From Chitinophaga filiformis (GTDB taxonomy: Bacteria; Bacteroidota; Bacteroidia; Chitinophagales; Chitinophagaceae): a DNA stretch of 64,000 bases. Under the pieces are notes generated by a model. It did not search any database, was not told the origin of the DNA, and saw only the letters and a list, made by a program, of their open reading frames with translations. Below are positions 17,383 to 26,828 of this stretch, piece by piece (position 1 is the first letter of the stretch; each line of letters starts with the position of its first letter). Position numbers and translations under genes: made by a program. The stretch spans positions 3,451,001 through 3,515,000 of the forward strand of contig NZ_CP095855.1 in assembly GCF_023100805.1 (NCBI RefSeq), read 5' to 3'.

Positions 17383-18585
17383 ATGCTAGATACAATAGAA
17401 TCAGCCATAGAAGATATCAGGAATGGTAAGCTGGTAATAGTCGTAGATGACGAGGACAGGGAGAATGAGGGAGATTTTGTTACAGCAGCAAGGAACGTAA
17501 CACCAGAGATCATCAATTTTATGAGCCGTTACGGCCGTGGTTTAATATGTGCACCGCTGGTGGAAGAACGTTGTGAGGAACTGAAGCTGGAAATGATGGT
17601 GCGTGACAATACAGCTCTGCACCAGACGCCCTTTACCGTATCAGTGGACCTTTTAGGCCACGGATGCACCACCGGTATTTCAGCGCACGACCGTGCCAAG
17701 ACCGTACAGGCCCTGATTGATCCTAATACACGCCCTGAAGAACTTGGGAAACCAGGACATATCTTCCCCCTGAAGGCAAAAAGCGGCGGCGTACTACGCC
17801 GTACCGGTCATACCGAAGCCACTATCGACCTGGCCCGTCTGGCTGGTTTTGAGCCTGCCGGCGTGCTGGTGGAGATCATGAACGAAGACGGCACCATGGC
17901 CCGCCTGCCACAACTGAAGGAAATAGCAGACAAGTTCGACCTGAAGCTTATTTCTATCAAAGATCTGATCGAATACCGCCTGGAAAAAGAAACCCTGATC
18001 GAAGAACAGGTAACTGTACATATGCCTACCGCATATGGCGACTTCGAACTGGTAGCTTTTAAACAACTGAACTCCGGCGACCTGCATATGGCCCTCAAAA
18101 AGGGTACCTGGGAGAAAGGTGAACCGGTACTGGTTCGTATACACTCCTCCTGCGTAACCGGCGACATCCTGCACTCCCTCCGCTGCGATTGCGGCGAACA
18201 GCTGCACAAGGCCATGGAAATGGTAGAACGCGAAGGTAAAGGCCTGATACTCTACATGAACCAGGAAGGCCGTGGTATCGGACTGCTGAACAAACTGAAG
18301 GCCTACAAGCTGCAGGAAGAAGGTCGTGACACCGTACAGGCAAACCTGGAACTGGGCTTCAAAATGGATGAACGCGACTACGGTGTAGGGGCACAGATCC
18401 TCCGCCATATGAACATTACCAAAATGCGCCTGATCACCAATAATCCCCGCAAACGCGCCGGGTTAAAAGGATATGGCCTTGAAATAGTGGAAAATGTACC
18501 TATTGAAGTACATCCGAATCCACATAACGAATTCTATCTCAAGACCAAACGCGATAAGCTGGGACATGAGATACTAAAGGGGTAA
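17383..18585 (+). CDS. ribBA: RibBA: 3,4-dihydroxy-2-butanone-4-phosphate synthase / GTP cyclohydrolase II
   Basis: A 400-residue bifunctional riboflavin biosynthesis enzyme. Residues 1-200 are the DHBP synthase (RibB) domain with the acidic [13 protein letters not shown] loop and [13 protein letters not shown]. Residues 205-400 are GTP cyclohydrolase II (RibA) with the zinc-binding cysteine set [30 protein letters not shown] and a C-terminal TNNPRK motif. It makes both early precursors of riboflavin, from ribulose 5-phosphate and from GTP, in the cytoplasm. Full length for the fused form common in Bacteroidota. It is a single-gene unit with its own terminator; no other rib genes lie nearby. 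Confidence 0.98.
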   Translation: MLDTIESAIEDIRNGKLVIVVDDEDRENEGDFVTAARNVTPEIINFMSRYGRGLICAPLVEERCEELKLEMMVRDNTALHQTPFTVSVDLLGHGCTTGISAHDRAKTVQALIDPNTRPEELGKPGHIFPLKAKSGGVLRRTGHTEATIDLARLAGFEPAGVLVEIMNEDGTMARLPQLKEIADKFDLKLISIKDLIEYRLEKETLIEEQVTVHMPTAYGDFELVAFKQLNSGDLHMALKKGTWEKGEPVLVRIHSSCVTGDILHSLRCDCGEQLHKAMEMVEREGKGLILYMNQEGRGIGLLNKLKAYKLQEEGRDTVQANLELGFKMDERDYGVGAQILRHMNITKMRLITNNPRKRAGLKGYGLEIVENVPIEVHPNPHNEFYLKTKRDKLGHEILKG

Positions 18586-18604
18586 TTGAAGACCTCCGTC
18601 AATT

Positions 18605-18638
18605 AAAAAAGGAATCAGCGTAAACTGATTCCTTTTTT
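18605..18638 (+). terminator. Rho-independent terminator of ribBA
   Basis: The stem AAAAAAGGAATCAG (18605-18618) pairs with CTGATTCCTTTTTT (18625-18638) across a six-base loop, 19 bases past the ribBA stop. It is a textbook symmetrical terminator with a U tract. Confidence 0.93.
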
Positions 18639-18688
18639 AATTATTATAAGTTCTTATCTTATCTATAAGGTCCGATCCGCTGCATTCC

Positions 18689-18722
18689 GCTCCGTCAGGA
18701 GCGACGTGTTTGTAGCCCGGGG
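18689..18722. repeat. REP-like element that heads a minisatellite
   Basis: GCTCCGTCAGGAGC forms the first hairpin, followed by the family signature TGTTTGTAG and CCCGGGG, the start of the second palindrome. Instead of closing, the second palindrome runs directly into the tandem repeats at 18725. Confidence 0.65.
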
Positions 18723-18724
18723 TT

Positions 18725-18984
18725 GAATACCCCCGGGTGGCGAATACCCCCGGGTGGCGAATACCCCCGGGGGGCGAAACCCCGGGTGGCGAAACCCCGG
18801 GAGGCGAAACCCCGGGAGGCGAATACCCCGGGAGGCGAATACCCCCTGGAGGCGAATACCCCCTGGTGGCGAATACCCCCGGGAGGCGAAACCCCTGGAG
18901 GCGAATACCCCCTGGAGGCGAATACCCCCTGGTGGCGGAAACCCCGGGAGGCGAATACCCTCGGGTGGCGAAATCCCTGAAGGC
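18725..18984. repeat. Minisatellite, 16 units of 15-17 bp
   Basis: Sixteen tandem units of the form GAATACCCCCGGGTGGC (17 bp), with 15-bp (GAAACCCCGGGAGGC) and 16-bp variants. Each unit keeps a CCCGGG or CCCTGG core flanked by GAA and GGC. Both strands and most frames are open through it, which produces long spurious reading frames. Together with the REP-like head it occupies the 438-base space between ribBA and the TamB-like gene; no gene is supported here. Confidence 0.92.
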
Positions 18985-19023
18985 GAATATCATGGACGAC
19001 TAAGCGATGAACAAACAAGCGTC

Positions 19024-22000
19024 TTAATTCCCGCCCTTCCGCTTCAAACTATCCTCTTTATCACGTTGTTTTTCAATCTCTTCCTGCCGGATGGCTTCCG
19101 CTCTCCTGATCGAGTCAATATATCTGCGCCGGTTCCGCTCGTTGAACAGCTCCGAAAACTTATTATACTCACGTACATAGGATATACCCAGACCCGCCTT
19201 GTTACGGTTTACCAGGTTATATACGTCATAATCCGATTTACTGAAGGCATTGATACGCAAACGGCCTTCCGGTGTCAGGAGGTATTCTGCCCTGAAGTCG
19301 CCCGCAAAGCGGTTGGCATTGGCCGAAGTGCTGGCCTTACCCCAATCGTAGTCACCGCCCACATACAACCTGATCCTGTTATTATAGAGGTTACTGGTCA
19401 CCCCGGCGCTCACCTGGTTACGGTCAAGGGATGCATTGTCCTGGCTACCAATATTGTAAGCCCTGTAGTTGACATTGATACCGATACCGCTGTTTTTCAG
19501 CAGGGTGCCGGTAATATTGTTCAGAATGGCAGATGCCTGTGCACTCAACGCCTGGCCCACGCTGTTCTTACCCGTCGTTGCCACACTGGCGCCACCGGCC
19601 GAGTTAGGATCTTCCGGCAGGAACTGGTTGAACAGGAGAAGACCGGCCATTTGTTGCAGGGCCTTGTTCTGGTCCTGGTTGATCTCCCTCAGTTTGGCCG
19701 CCACACCACTTTCGTAAGCCACTGAGCCTACTTCCGGCAGGCTGATCTCGTAGGTGATATCCGGCTTCATCAGCTCGTTCCGGAGATTGATGAGGATGTC
19801 CACCCTTTCTGTACGGGTAGCCAGTTTATCGCCCGCGGTAGAGGAGTTACCCACCAGGTTATAAAGACTTACTTTAGGCAGCGTGTATTTCGCATGAATG
19901 TCCACTTTGGCTTCGTTGGGATCGCCATTCCAGGTGATGGAACTGCTCTTGTCGATGTCGAACTTCCAGCTGGTCAGCCGCTGCAGGGTAAAATTGTAGG
20001 ATCCGTTATTGATCTCATAATTACCGAACATGGTGAAATCGCCCTCTGTATTCACATTGATCTGCAGGTTGCCGGTACCGTTCGCCGAGATCATATCACC
20101 GGAAGCAGCGTCCATGATCACGTCGATCTGGGCATCCGGGGTGGCGGAGATATCCAGTTTTACGCTCAGTTTTACGTTGTCTTTCTTCTTTTTCTTTTCC
20201 TCTTTCATCTCCGTACCGTAAGACTTGAACGTGATATAGTCCGAACGGCCAATGTCCTTACTGTCTGACAATGGCAGGTAGAAATGTGTGGTCCTGCCTG
20301 GTCTTGCCTGTATACGCAGTTGCAGATCGTTCAGGGGGCCCGAGAAATAGACCTTACCATCTGCGATCACGTTCCCGTAAAACAGGTCGCTGTCTGCCGC
20401 ACCGGTATTCAGGAATATGAAGTTCCTGGCACTAACGTCGAAGTCAAAGTTGAGATTATTGAAATGATCATGTGATATATAACCACTGGCAGTAGCCCGG
20501 CTGTTATTCTTATCGACGATGAAGAAGTTACCGAATTCAATCAGGTTGTCATCTATGTTCACGTTAAGCCGGGGGATGGTGTAATGGGTGCCCAGGTACA
20601 ACACCTTCAGGCCCGCACTGTCTACGCGCAGGTTACCATGTACGGATGGCTGCCGGGTAGTGCCGGTGATGGCCAGCTTGCCGGAGGCCATCCCTTTCAG
20701 GTCTGTTACATATTCGTTCACAAAGCGGTCCAGCACACTGAGAGAGGTGCCGTTCAGCTCCACATTGGCCTGTAACCTGTTGTTGGTGGCGGATACGCCT
20801 GCCAGTCCTTCTGCAAAGAAATTCTTGCCCTTATTTTCTGATCTGACAGAGAAGGTCACGTCGCCCGTTTCCTGTTTATAACCGCCTTCAAAGGCCACCA
20901 GGCCAATGGAGTCATTGTCAATACGCAACTCGCTGGTGGTGATCAGGGCATTGACATCCAGGCTGCCTGCCGGATCGGAAATGGTGATGTTCCCATCCGC
21001 AAAACCTTCTATGCGCATAGTGGTCAGTTGGGAGGGGATGACGTCATTCAGGTTCAGGTTTTTCAGGTTCACGATAAATTTCGACTCGTCCGGGTTGAAC
21101 TCGTTCGTCTCTACCGTGATGCTTTGTTCGTTCCTGGTTACCTGCAGGTTATGGATGGTGAGGAAGTCCTTGCTCCAGTATATTTCATTGCCCGGCGTCA
21201 CATTCCATTGCCGCTCATTTACGGTAAAGGCGCTGTTGAGGAAACTCACTTTCACACCCTCAGCTACAGTAATAACCCTGGCATAGAAACCATCCAGGGA
21301 GGAGGAGTCTATAGCCTGCAGGTCCACCTTAATATAAGAAGTATCCCTGCCGGAATTGGCCAGGATAAGCGGATGCTGCAGCAGTACCTTGTCGCCGGAA
21401 GATACCTTCCCGATACTGGTACTGATGTCTATCTTGTCGAAAGTCCCCGTGCTTTTCAGCTGAAGATTTTCAAAATGATAGTTCCTGTAAGAGGCCAGCG
21501 GCACATTGACATTCAGGGCCAGGTTACCTTTGATGGTATTCAGGTTACCCTCTATGGTGGAGTTGTCGAAGCCGGAAATATCCTTTGAAAAGCCACGTAT
21601 CAGTTTATCTACCTGCCCCAGCTGGAAGGCGAAAGAGAAATCCTGCTGGATATTGTCTTTAGGGGCGGTAGGGAAGTAGCTGGGATAATATTTGTTCAAC
21701 AGGAGGCGGAAAGCATCCGGCAGCTGCATGAAACTGTAATTCCCTTTTACATACCCGCCTATTTCGCTACCCTGGATGGCCAGCACCTTTACATTATTTT
21801 CCAGGTGGGTGGATACATTGAGGGAGTCGAACTCCAGCCTGCGCTGGTCTTTGAACAGGGATACATTGTATACCCTGGCGGAACCATTGAAGTTATCGAT
21901 GTTGTCTCCGGCGAAGTTGAGGGCCATTTTAGCCTGCAGCACGATGGAATCGCCTGTCAGTTTTAAGGCCCGCAGGTTGCCATGGCGGATGTCGGAATCG

Positions 22001-23757
22001 AAATCGAATACCGGCACATCGCCATTGAAGTCGATGGTACCGGAAAAATCCATGTCCAGGTTGGGATCGTTGACCGTTAGGGAGCCGTTGAAGAATTTAC
22101 GGTTCATTTCCCCCTTGGTCTTGATATTGCTGTAGCTGTAGCCGTTCAGTGTGATCTGTTGTACATCGGCATCCACGGCAGCTTTCAGGGTCCTGAAGTT
22201 GAAGCCTTCCCCGTTCAGTTTTGCGCTGAGCGAGACGGTAGCTATTTCGGGCACGCCCATCAGGGCGCCCACGTTGAAGGCGTCTGTGGTGAGACTTCCG
22301 GAATATACCGGTACATCCCTGTTCGTTTTAAAGTTAAGGTCGGAATTCAGGTTACCCAGATTGGTCTGGAACTTACCGTAGGCCACGAAGTCGTTCACGA
22401 AGCCTGTAAAGCTACCGGTGAAACGGATATTGTTCAGCCGTTCCAGTTGCACGGGATCTATATTCCGCAGATCAGGCGCAATGCTGATAATGTCAGCCCC
22501 GGTGGTGAGCAGTTCATCTGCGTTAAAGTCGATGTAGGTATTGTTGATATCCGGAAGGCCACGCATTTCCAGTCCGCCTTTCAGGCGGGTGGTGGCGCCG
22601 GCTTCCAGGCGGATATTGGATGCTTTCAGGTTGCTGACAGGGCCACGGGCATCTCCGCTCAGGGAGATCTCCCTTTTCCAGTCGGACAGTTCGGGCGCGA
22701 AGTAGGCGATATCGTCGGAATGGAGGGAGCTGTTCACAATATGCGCACGCATATATACCTCGTCGATATAGTGGTTCATGTCACTGATATCGGCATACTG
22801 CATGGTATAGTAATCCCGCAGGTGGCTGCGGTTGGTAAACAGGTCCATGTGGGAGAACTCCATTTCTACCGGCGACATCTTGAACTTCGCTGTCAGCTTT
22901 TTCACCTCGAAGCCGCTCCGCTCTTTGGTGCTCATGGTCAGATCGCCCAGGATGCTGTCTTTTACCAGGCTGGTATTGGTCAGTGACAGGTCGATCTTGT
23001 TGAAGCGGATATGATTGGGGGCAAAATATCCTTTTGCTACCGGGGTAGGGTCTTCCAGGTCATCCACCCCTAAAGTGCCGTCCTTAATGCTGATCTCTTT
23101 TACCAGCAGCTTCCAGTTGGCGCTGTTCCAGCGAAGGGCGGGAATGGCTGCGGTATCTGTGAGCGGCGCTGCGGGTGGCGCCGGACGTTTCTTACGGAGG
23201 GGAGAGGCCGGGTACCGGGAAATGATAAACGTCGGTTTATCCAGCGTCAGCTCCTGTATATCAATGTTATGCAGGTTAAGGTCAATATTCTTGGCGTCCA
23301 GGTAAATGCGTTTAGCCGCCACACGCATGTCTTCTCCTATCCAGGCATCGATCTGGTTAATGCGCACATTGCGCAGGTCTGTTTTACGCAGGTCGAAAGA
23401 GACACCGCCGCCGCCTTTGCGGGGCTTCAGGGTAGTATCCGGCGGAGCGCTGAATTCATCGATGATGAATTGGTAGTTCCATACGGAATCGTTCCTGTGG
23501 CGTACCAGGTTTATATCTGCGTCTTCCAGTCCCACAAACTTGATCACAGGTTTGTCCTGGAAGAAGAACCAGTCCGTAATGCGCAATTGCAGTACGCGGG
23601 CATAGAGCAGGGTATCTTTATGACGGTCTTCTATCAGTGTGCCTTCCAGGCGGAAACTATTGAACAGGCGGACGTTGACATGATCGATCTCTACACGGGT
23701 TCTCAGTTGTTCTGACAGGCGTTGGGTGACTTGATGCACCAGGAAGTTCTGTACCAC
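19024..23757 (-). CDS. TamB/AsmA-like translocation and assembly module protein
   Basis: At least 1577 residues, with the C-terminal DUF490/TamB domain (TGNLQINVNTEGDFTMFGNYEINNGSY in part, then LLFNQFLPEDPNS and GVTSNLYNNRIRLYVGGDYDWG) and a long beta-rich middle as expected for the hydrophobic-groove proteins that move lipids or outer membrane proteins between membranes. The coordinates start at a GTG (23757), but the frame stays open upstream to 23877 and encodes a basic stretch (KYRRLKKVRK) and a hydrophobic anchor ending LILIGILVNIP, typical of the N-terminus of this family. No ATG, GTG or TTG exists in that extension, so the true start may be a rare codon such as ATT at 23857-23859. The C-terminus is charged (EEIEKQRDKEDSLKRKGGN). 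Confidence 0.9.
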   Translation of the reverse strand: MVQNFLVHQVTQRLSEQLRTRVEIDHVNVRLFNSFRLEGTLIEDRHKDTLLYARVLQLRITDWFFFQDKPVIKFVGLEDADINLVRHRNDSVWNYQFIIDEFSAPPDTTLKPRKGGGGVSFDLRKTDLRNVRINQIDAWIGEDMRVAAKRIYLDAKNIDLNLHNIDIQELTLDKPTFIISRYPASPLRKKRPAPPAAPLTDTAAIPALRWNSANWKLLVKEISIKDGTLGVDDLEDPTPVAKGYFAPNHIRFNKIDLSLTNTSLVKDSILGDLTMSTKERSGFEVKKLTAKFKMSPVEMEFSHMDLFTNRSHLRDYYTMQYADISDMNHYIDEVYMRAHIVNSSLHSDDIAYFAPELSDWKREISLSGDARGPVSNLKASNIRLEAGATTRLKGGLEMRGLPDINNTYIDFNADELLTTGADIISIAPDLRNIDPVQLERLNNIRFTGSFTGFVNDFVAYGKFQTNLGNLNSDLNFKTNRDVPVYSGSLTTDAFNVGALMGVPEIATVSLSAKLNGEGFNFRTLKAAVDADVQQITLNGYSYSNIKTKGEMNRKFFNGSLTVNDPNLDMDFSGTIDFNGDVPVFDFDSDIRHGNLRALKLTGDSIVLQAKMALNFAGDNIDNFNGSARVYNVSLFKDQRRLEFDSLNVSTHLENNVKVLAIQGSEIGGYVKGNYSFMQLPDAFRLLLNKYYPSYFPTAPKDNIQQDFSFAFQLGQVDKLIRGFSKDISGFDNSTIEGNLNTIKGNLALNVNVPLASYRNYHFENLQLKSTGTFDKIDISTSIGKVSSGDKVLLQHPLILANSGRDTSYIKVDLQAIDSSSLDGFYARVITVAEGVKVSFLNSAFTVNERQWNVTPGNEIYWSKDFLTIHNLQVTRNEQSITVETNEFNPDESKFIVNLKNLNLNDVIPSQLTTMRIEGFADGNITISDPAGSLDVNALITTSELRIDNDSIGLVAFEGGYKQETGDVTFSVRSENKGKNFFAEGLAGVSATNNRLQANVELNGTSLSVLDRFVNEYVTDLKGMASGKLAITGTTRQPSVHGNLRVDSAGLKVLYLGTHYTIPRLNVNIDDNLIEFGNFFIVDKNNSRATASGYISHDHFNNLNFDFDVSARNFIFLNTGAADSDLFYGNVIADGKVYFSGPLNDLQLRIQARPGRTTHFYLPLSDSKDIGRSDYITFKSYGTEMKEEKKKKKDNVKLSVKLDISATPDAQIDVIMDAASGDMISANGTGNLQINVNTEGDFTMFGNYEINNGSYNFTLQRLTSWKFDIDKSSSITWNGDPNEAKVDIHAKYTLPKVSLYNLVGNSSTAGDKLATRTERVDILINLRNELMKPDITYEISLPEVGSVAYESGVAAKLREINQDQNKALQQMAGLLLFNQFLPEDPNSAGGASVATTGKNSVGQALSAQASAILNNITGTLLKNSGIGINVNYRAYNIGSQDNASLDRNQVSAGVTSNLYNNRIRLYVGGDYDWGKASTSANANRFAGDFRAEYLLTPEGRLRINAFSKSDYDVYNLVNRNKAGLGISYVREYNKFSELFNERNRRRYIDSIRRAEAIRQEEIEKQRDKEDSLKRKGGN

Positions 23758-23947
23758 CGGAATGTTTACCAGTATGCCGATCAGGATGATCAGGCCCAGG
23801 ATACTCAGGAAGATAACAGATAATATTTTGCGTACTTTTTTCAGGCGGCGATATTTAATCCGGCAAAAATAGTTGAATTACTTGATAGAACTATAAGAGA
23901 ACGCAGAAGTGCCGGCCATCGTCTGTGAGTATTGTATGAGTATTGCT

Positions 23948-24826
23948 TTATAACACAGGTTTAACAGTATATCCTTCCTTGCGCAAGAGCGCTATCACCC
24001 CCATGTTACCACCCAGGTGCCCTGCGCCTACTGCGAAAAAAGTAGATGCTTTGCCGGCTTCATTGCTGATGATACTGATCCAGTTGCGGTTACGCCTGTC
24101 CAGCAGCAGGTCCTTATACCGGAGCATGTCTTCCGTTTCAACGATCAGACTGTATAATGACTGGATATCTCCCTGTTTATAGGCGGCCATCATCTTTTGG
24201 TATACTTCCCTCGATTTCACCGTATCAGTAATACTCTTCAACACCATTGCGGCTTCTTCCGTATCAGGAATACTGTCAAAAAGGGCCAGCTGGTCCATGA
24301 CTGTTTCCAGGTTTTTGACCGGTAGTTGCTGCACTTTCGCCAGTTTCCTAAGTTCGGCCTCTACAGATGCCGGCTGAGGGCAGGTTGTGGCAGCGAATTT
24401 TTGTAGCATGAGGGAATATATGATCACTGGCTTCAGCTTATCCAGTTGTGCCAGTTCGATATTCAGTGTATTGCGGTACCAGGTGGACACCTTTACATAA
24501 TCATCTTCCGCAAACAGTGCCTTGAAGGAATAAGGCTCCGGCATTAGTGCTGCTGACCGCAGACGGCTTATTTCCTGTTTATCGTCGGTGTTCAATTCCA
24601 GGTATAGCGTTTTGGATTGCTTCAGCGCATCCAGGGTAGCAGGAGAGAAATGATTGTCATCAGGACAGATAGCATGAATAGTTCCATACAACCAGGATGG
24701 GCTTTGCAGGCCTTTACCGGATATTTCCCAGAGTAAGGAAGACTTTGGGGCTGTTTGCTGCTGGCATTTGATGGTTAACAACAACAGACTACAGGAAAAC
24801 AGCAAAGAGGTCTTCTTGAATAACAT
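23948..24826 (-). CDS. TraB/GumN family protein
   Basis: A 292-residue TraB/GumN family member with an N-terminal signal segment (LLFSCSLLLLTIKCQQQ), possibly a lipoprotein with the cysteine near residue 21. Family landmarks are SSLLWEISGKGLQSPSWLYGTIH at the N-terminus, TLYLELNTDD near residue 75 and a C-terminal RNRNWISII followed by FFAVGAGHLGGNMGVIALLRKEGY. The two GH-containing motifs resemble those of Tiki-type metalloproteases, so a protease role has been proposed for the family, but function is unproven. It starts two bases before the stop codon of the BioF-like gene on the same strand, so the two are probably co-transcribed. Confidence 0.92.
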   Translation of the reverse strand: MLFKKTSLLFSCSLLLLTIKCQQQTAPKSSLLWEISGKGLQSPSWLYGTIHAICPDDNHFSPATLDALKQSKTLYLELNTDDKQEISRLRSAALMPEPYSFKALFAEDDYVKVSTWYRNTLNIELAQLDKLKPVIIYSLMLQKFAATTCPQPASVEAELRKLAKVQQLPVKNLETVMDQLALFDSIPDTEEAAMVLKSITDTVKSREVYQKMMAAYKQGDIQSLYSLIVETEDMLRYKDLLLDRRNRNWISIISNEAGKASTFFAVGAGHLGGNMGVIALLRKEGYTVKPVL

Positions 24827-24828
24827 GT

Positions 24829-25875
24829 CTATCTGTTTAAAAGTAATTTATGCAGTATGTACAGATCCTCCTCCGAATGCTGTGCTGAAACAATGATCCT
24901 GTTCACAGGCGGACTATCCGGATTGGGATAACCGAATGAGGAGATCATGATATCATGCTCCAGCAGGTATTTTTCAATACCCGCACTCTCCTTCAGCAGG
25001 AATACGGGCAACTGGAAGGGGTTGTGTAAGTATCCGATATTTCCCGTCAGGGATGCAAAATAACTGATCCGTTGCTGTAACAGCCGTCTTTGTTCGCGAT
25101 GCAGGGAAAAGCTTTGCAGGAATGCCCAGGCATTGGCCGGCATCATAGGGGTGGCGCCGGTAAAGAGGGGGAGCCTTTTAATCGCTGCAATATCCGCCGC
25201 ATGCCCCGATACTACGCCTCCCTGGGCGCTGTAGGCCTTGGTAAGGGAGGCTGACAGCAGGTACTGAACGGGAGGATGCTTTGGCAGGCTATGTATGATG
25301 CCATTACCATCCGTCCCGATCACGCCAATACCATGTGCATCGTCAATGAGCACCAGCACCTGGCGCTTCAGCTGTTGCAACCAGGAGAAATCGTTGATGG
25401 TACTGGCGAGCGGGTTCACGCTGTCTGTCACAATCACAAAACTTCCGTCAGGATGCGCATTGACCTTGTCGACCGTGGCGGCGGCCCAGGCAGACCATTC
25501 CTGTGCAGGAATGAGTGGCTGTCCTTTCCATAAAGCCGGATGGGCAGATGGCGCATACAACAGCTCTCCCTTTGTGGCGGCATATTGTACTGCCGCCTGC
25601 GATGCCAGGTAACCGGAAGAAAAAGTCGCCGCTGCCTGCTGCTGCAGCAATACCGCCAGGGCATGCTCCAGCTCCTCATACAGGAGCAGCCTGGTATTGG
25701 CAATACGGGAGGATACAAAGGTGGTCCCATATTCATCAATACCCTGTTTCAGCAACTCCTTAAAGGCAGGAAGCGCATGTAAGCCCAGGTAAGAAAATCC
25801 GGAAAAGAAGAGATATTCTTTCCCGGAAATGCTCGTTTTGCCGGTCGGCGTTGTATGTGTGAATTGTGCCTGCAT
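24829..25875 (-). CDS. BioF-like PLP-dependent acyltransferase (alpha-oxoamine synthase fold)
   Basis: A 348-residue fold-type I PLP enzyme related to 8-amino-7-oxononanoate synthase and glycine C-acetyltransferase. The cofactor motifs are VLIDDAHGIGVIG (about 175-187) and SASLTKAYSAQGG with the Schiff-base Lys213. I start at the ATG at 25875 (MQAQFTHTT), because the longer open frame to 25968 reads through a REP-like repeat. No other biotin gene is nearby and the protein is shorter than typical BioF (about 380-400), so the product may be something other than 8-amino-7-oxononanoate. It lies two bases upstream of the TraB/GumN gene on the same strand. Confidence 0.85.
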   Translation of the reverse strand: MQAQFTHTTPTGKTSISGKEYLFFSGFSYLGLHALPAFKELLKQGIDEYGTTFVSSRIANTRLLLYEELEHALAVLLQQQAAATFSSGYLASQAAVQYAATKGELLYAPSAHPALWKGQPLIPAQEWSAWAAATVDKVNAHPDGSFVIVTDSVNPLASTINDFSWLQQLKRQVLVLIDDAHGIGVIGTDGNGIIHSLPKHPPVQYLLSASLTKAYSAQGGVVSGHAADIAAIKRLPLFTGATPMMPANAWAFLQSFSLHREQRRLLQQRISYFASLTGNIGYLHNPFQLPVFLLKESAGIEKYLLEHDIMISSFGYPNPDSPPVNRIIVSAQHSEEDLYILHKLLLNR

Positions 25876-25912
25876 GTCGTGAGTCTTTTTAGTTCCAGCA
25901 TTCCATAAGATC

Positions 25913-26393
25913 CATTCGTGCCAATCGGCTCCGTCAGGAGCCTCTTGTTTGTAGCCCGGGGTTTTCAACCCCGGGTTGTTTGTAATGCGGGTATCCCCCC
26001 CGTTTGTGTAATTGGTACACCCGGGTCGTTTGTAACGCGGGCACCCCGTTGTTTAATGGTACACCCACCGTCGTGTAATGTGTGCCCCGTGTTATTGGTA
26101 ACGGGTACGCTCCCTGGTTGTTTATAACACCCGCGACACCCCGGGATGGCATAACGCATTCATTCGCGCCAATCGGCTCCGTCAGGAGCCTTGTGTTTGT
26201 AGCCCGGGGTTTTCAACCCCGGGTCGTGTATTGGATACACCCCATTGTTTAATGGGTACACCCACCGTCGTGTAATGGGTGCCCCGGTGTTATTTGTAAC
26301 GGATACGCCCCCTGGTTGTTTGTAACGCGGGTCGCCCGTGTTTATAACACGGTGCCCCCGCTGGATTGTTTATAACGCGAGGATGCCCCCCGC
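25913..26393. repeat. Duplicated compound repeat: REP-like head plus short GC-rich units
   Basis: Two direct copies with a period of 248 bp (first from 25913, second from 26161). Each begins CATTCG-GCCAATCGGCTCC, then the REP-like element (hairpins at 25927-25942 and 26175-26190, TGTTTGTAG or TTGTTTGTAG, then the CCCGGGG...CCCCGGG palindrome), then a run of degenerate units of about 15-25 bp built around GTTTGTAACGCGGG and TACACCC. This fills the 518 bases between the BioF-like and lipoprotein genes and I see no gene in it. Confidence 0.85.
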
Positions 26394-26822
26394 TCATTCA
26401 GATTTCGTTTTCAATATGAAATAGTAATCCCCCGATTTCACCTTCATATCAAAATGCGTTTCATCCAGGTTTATCACCGTCACCAGGTTCTCTGATGACC
26501 GCAGGCCATTGGCGGCAGTTACAGAGATGATCTTACCATTGCTCAGTAGCTCGTACTTGCCGGAATCCGGTTTATTGTCGATGGTGGCGATGAACAGGTT
26601 GTTGTCGAGGAACTGGTAAAACACATTCGTGTAATATCCTCTTTTCAGGTCAGTGGCCTGGGTGATCTGTGTAATATCGTAGGCCGATCCTGGTGGTATC
26701 ACCACATCATACACCCGCCATTTCTTGTGCAGCAACAGCTGGTTGGTACGGCCGCTGTTACATGCGCTGAAAAGGAGGGCCAGTACAATTGCTGACAGGA
26801 TAGCCTGTAATCTGATCTTCAT
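26394..26822 (-). CDS. Small lipoprotein, lipocalin-like size, function unknown
   Basis: A 142-residue protein with a clear lipoprotein signal (IVLALLFSACNSG; acylated Cys at residue 21). The rest is a beta-rich domain with KKWRVYDV, GYYTNVFYQFLDNNLFIAT and SGKYELLSNGKIISV, a layout resembling the lipocalin-like DUF families common in Bacteroidota. I do not recognise a specific family. The start codon lies 7 bases past the stop of the DinB-like gene, so it is probably on the same transcript as that gene and gamma-glutamyltransferase. Confidence 0.75.
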   Translation of the reverse strand: MKIRLQAILSAIVLALLFSACNSGRTNQLLLHKKWRVYDVVIPPGSAYDITQITQATDLKRGYYTNVFYQFLDNNLFIATIDNKPDSGKYELLSNGKIISVTAANGLRSSENLVTVINLDETHFDMKVKSGDYYFILKTKSE

Positions 26823-26828
26823 GGTATA

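Noticed and set aside
18725..18984. CRISPR-like array of short repeats
   Set aside because: The units are contiguous 15-17 bp tandem repeats with no unique spacers and no cas genes nearby; it is a minisatellite.
18754..19725. Long plus-strand reading frame through the minisatellite into the TamB-like gene
   Set aside because: The frame is open because the repeat has no stops and then runs antisense to a well-supported gene; the translation is low-complexity repeats of PGRRNPG type.
22159..22986. 275-residue plus-strand frame inside the TamB-like gene
   Set aside because: It is antisense to a conserved coding region, has no recognisable domain and follows from codon bias on the opposite strand.
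25876..25968. N-terminal extension of the BioF-like enzyme
   Set aside because: The extra 31 codons are read from a REP-like palindrome and produce an APDGA-type peptide not found in the family.
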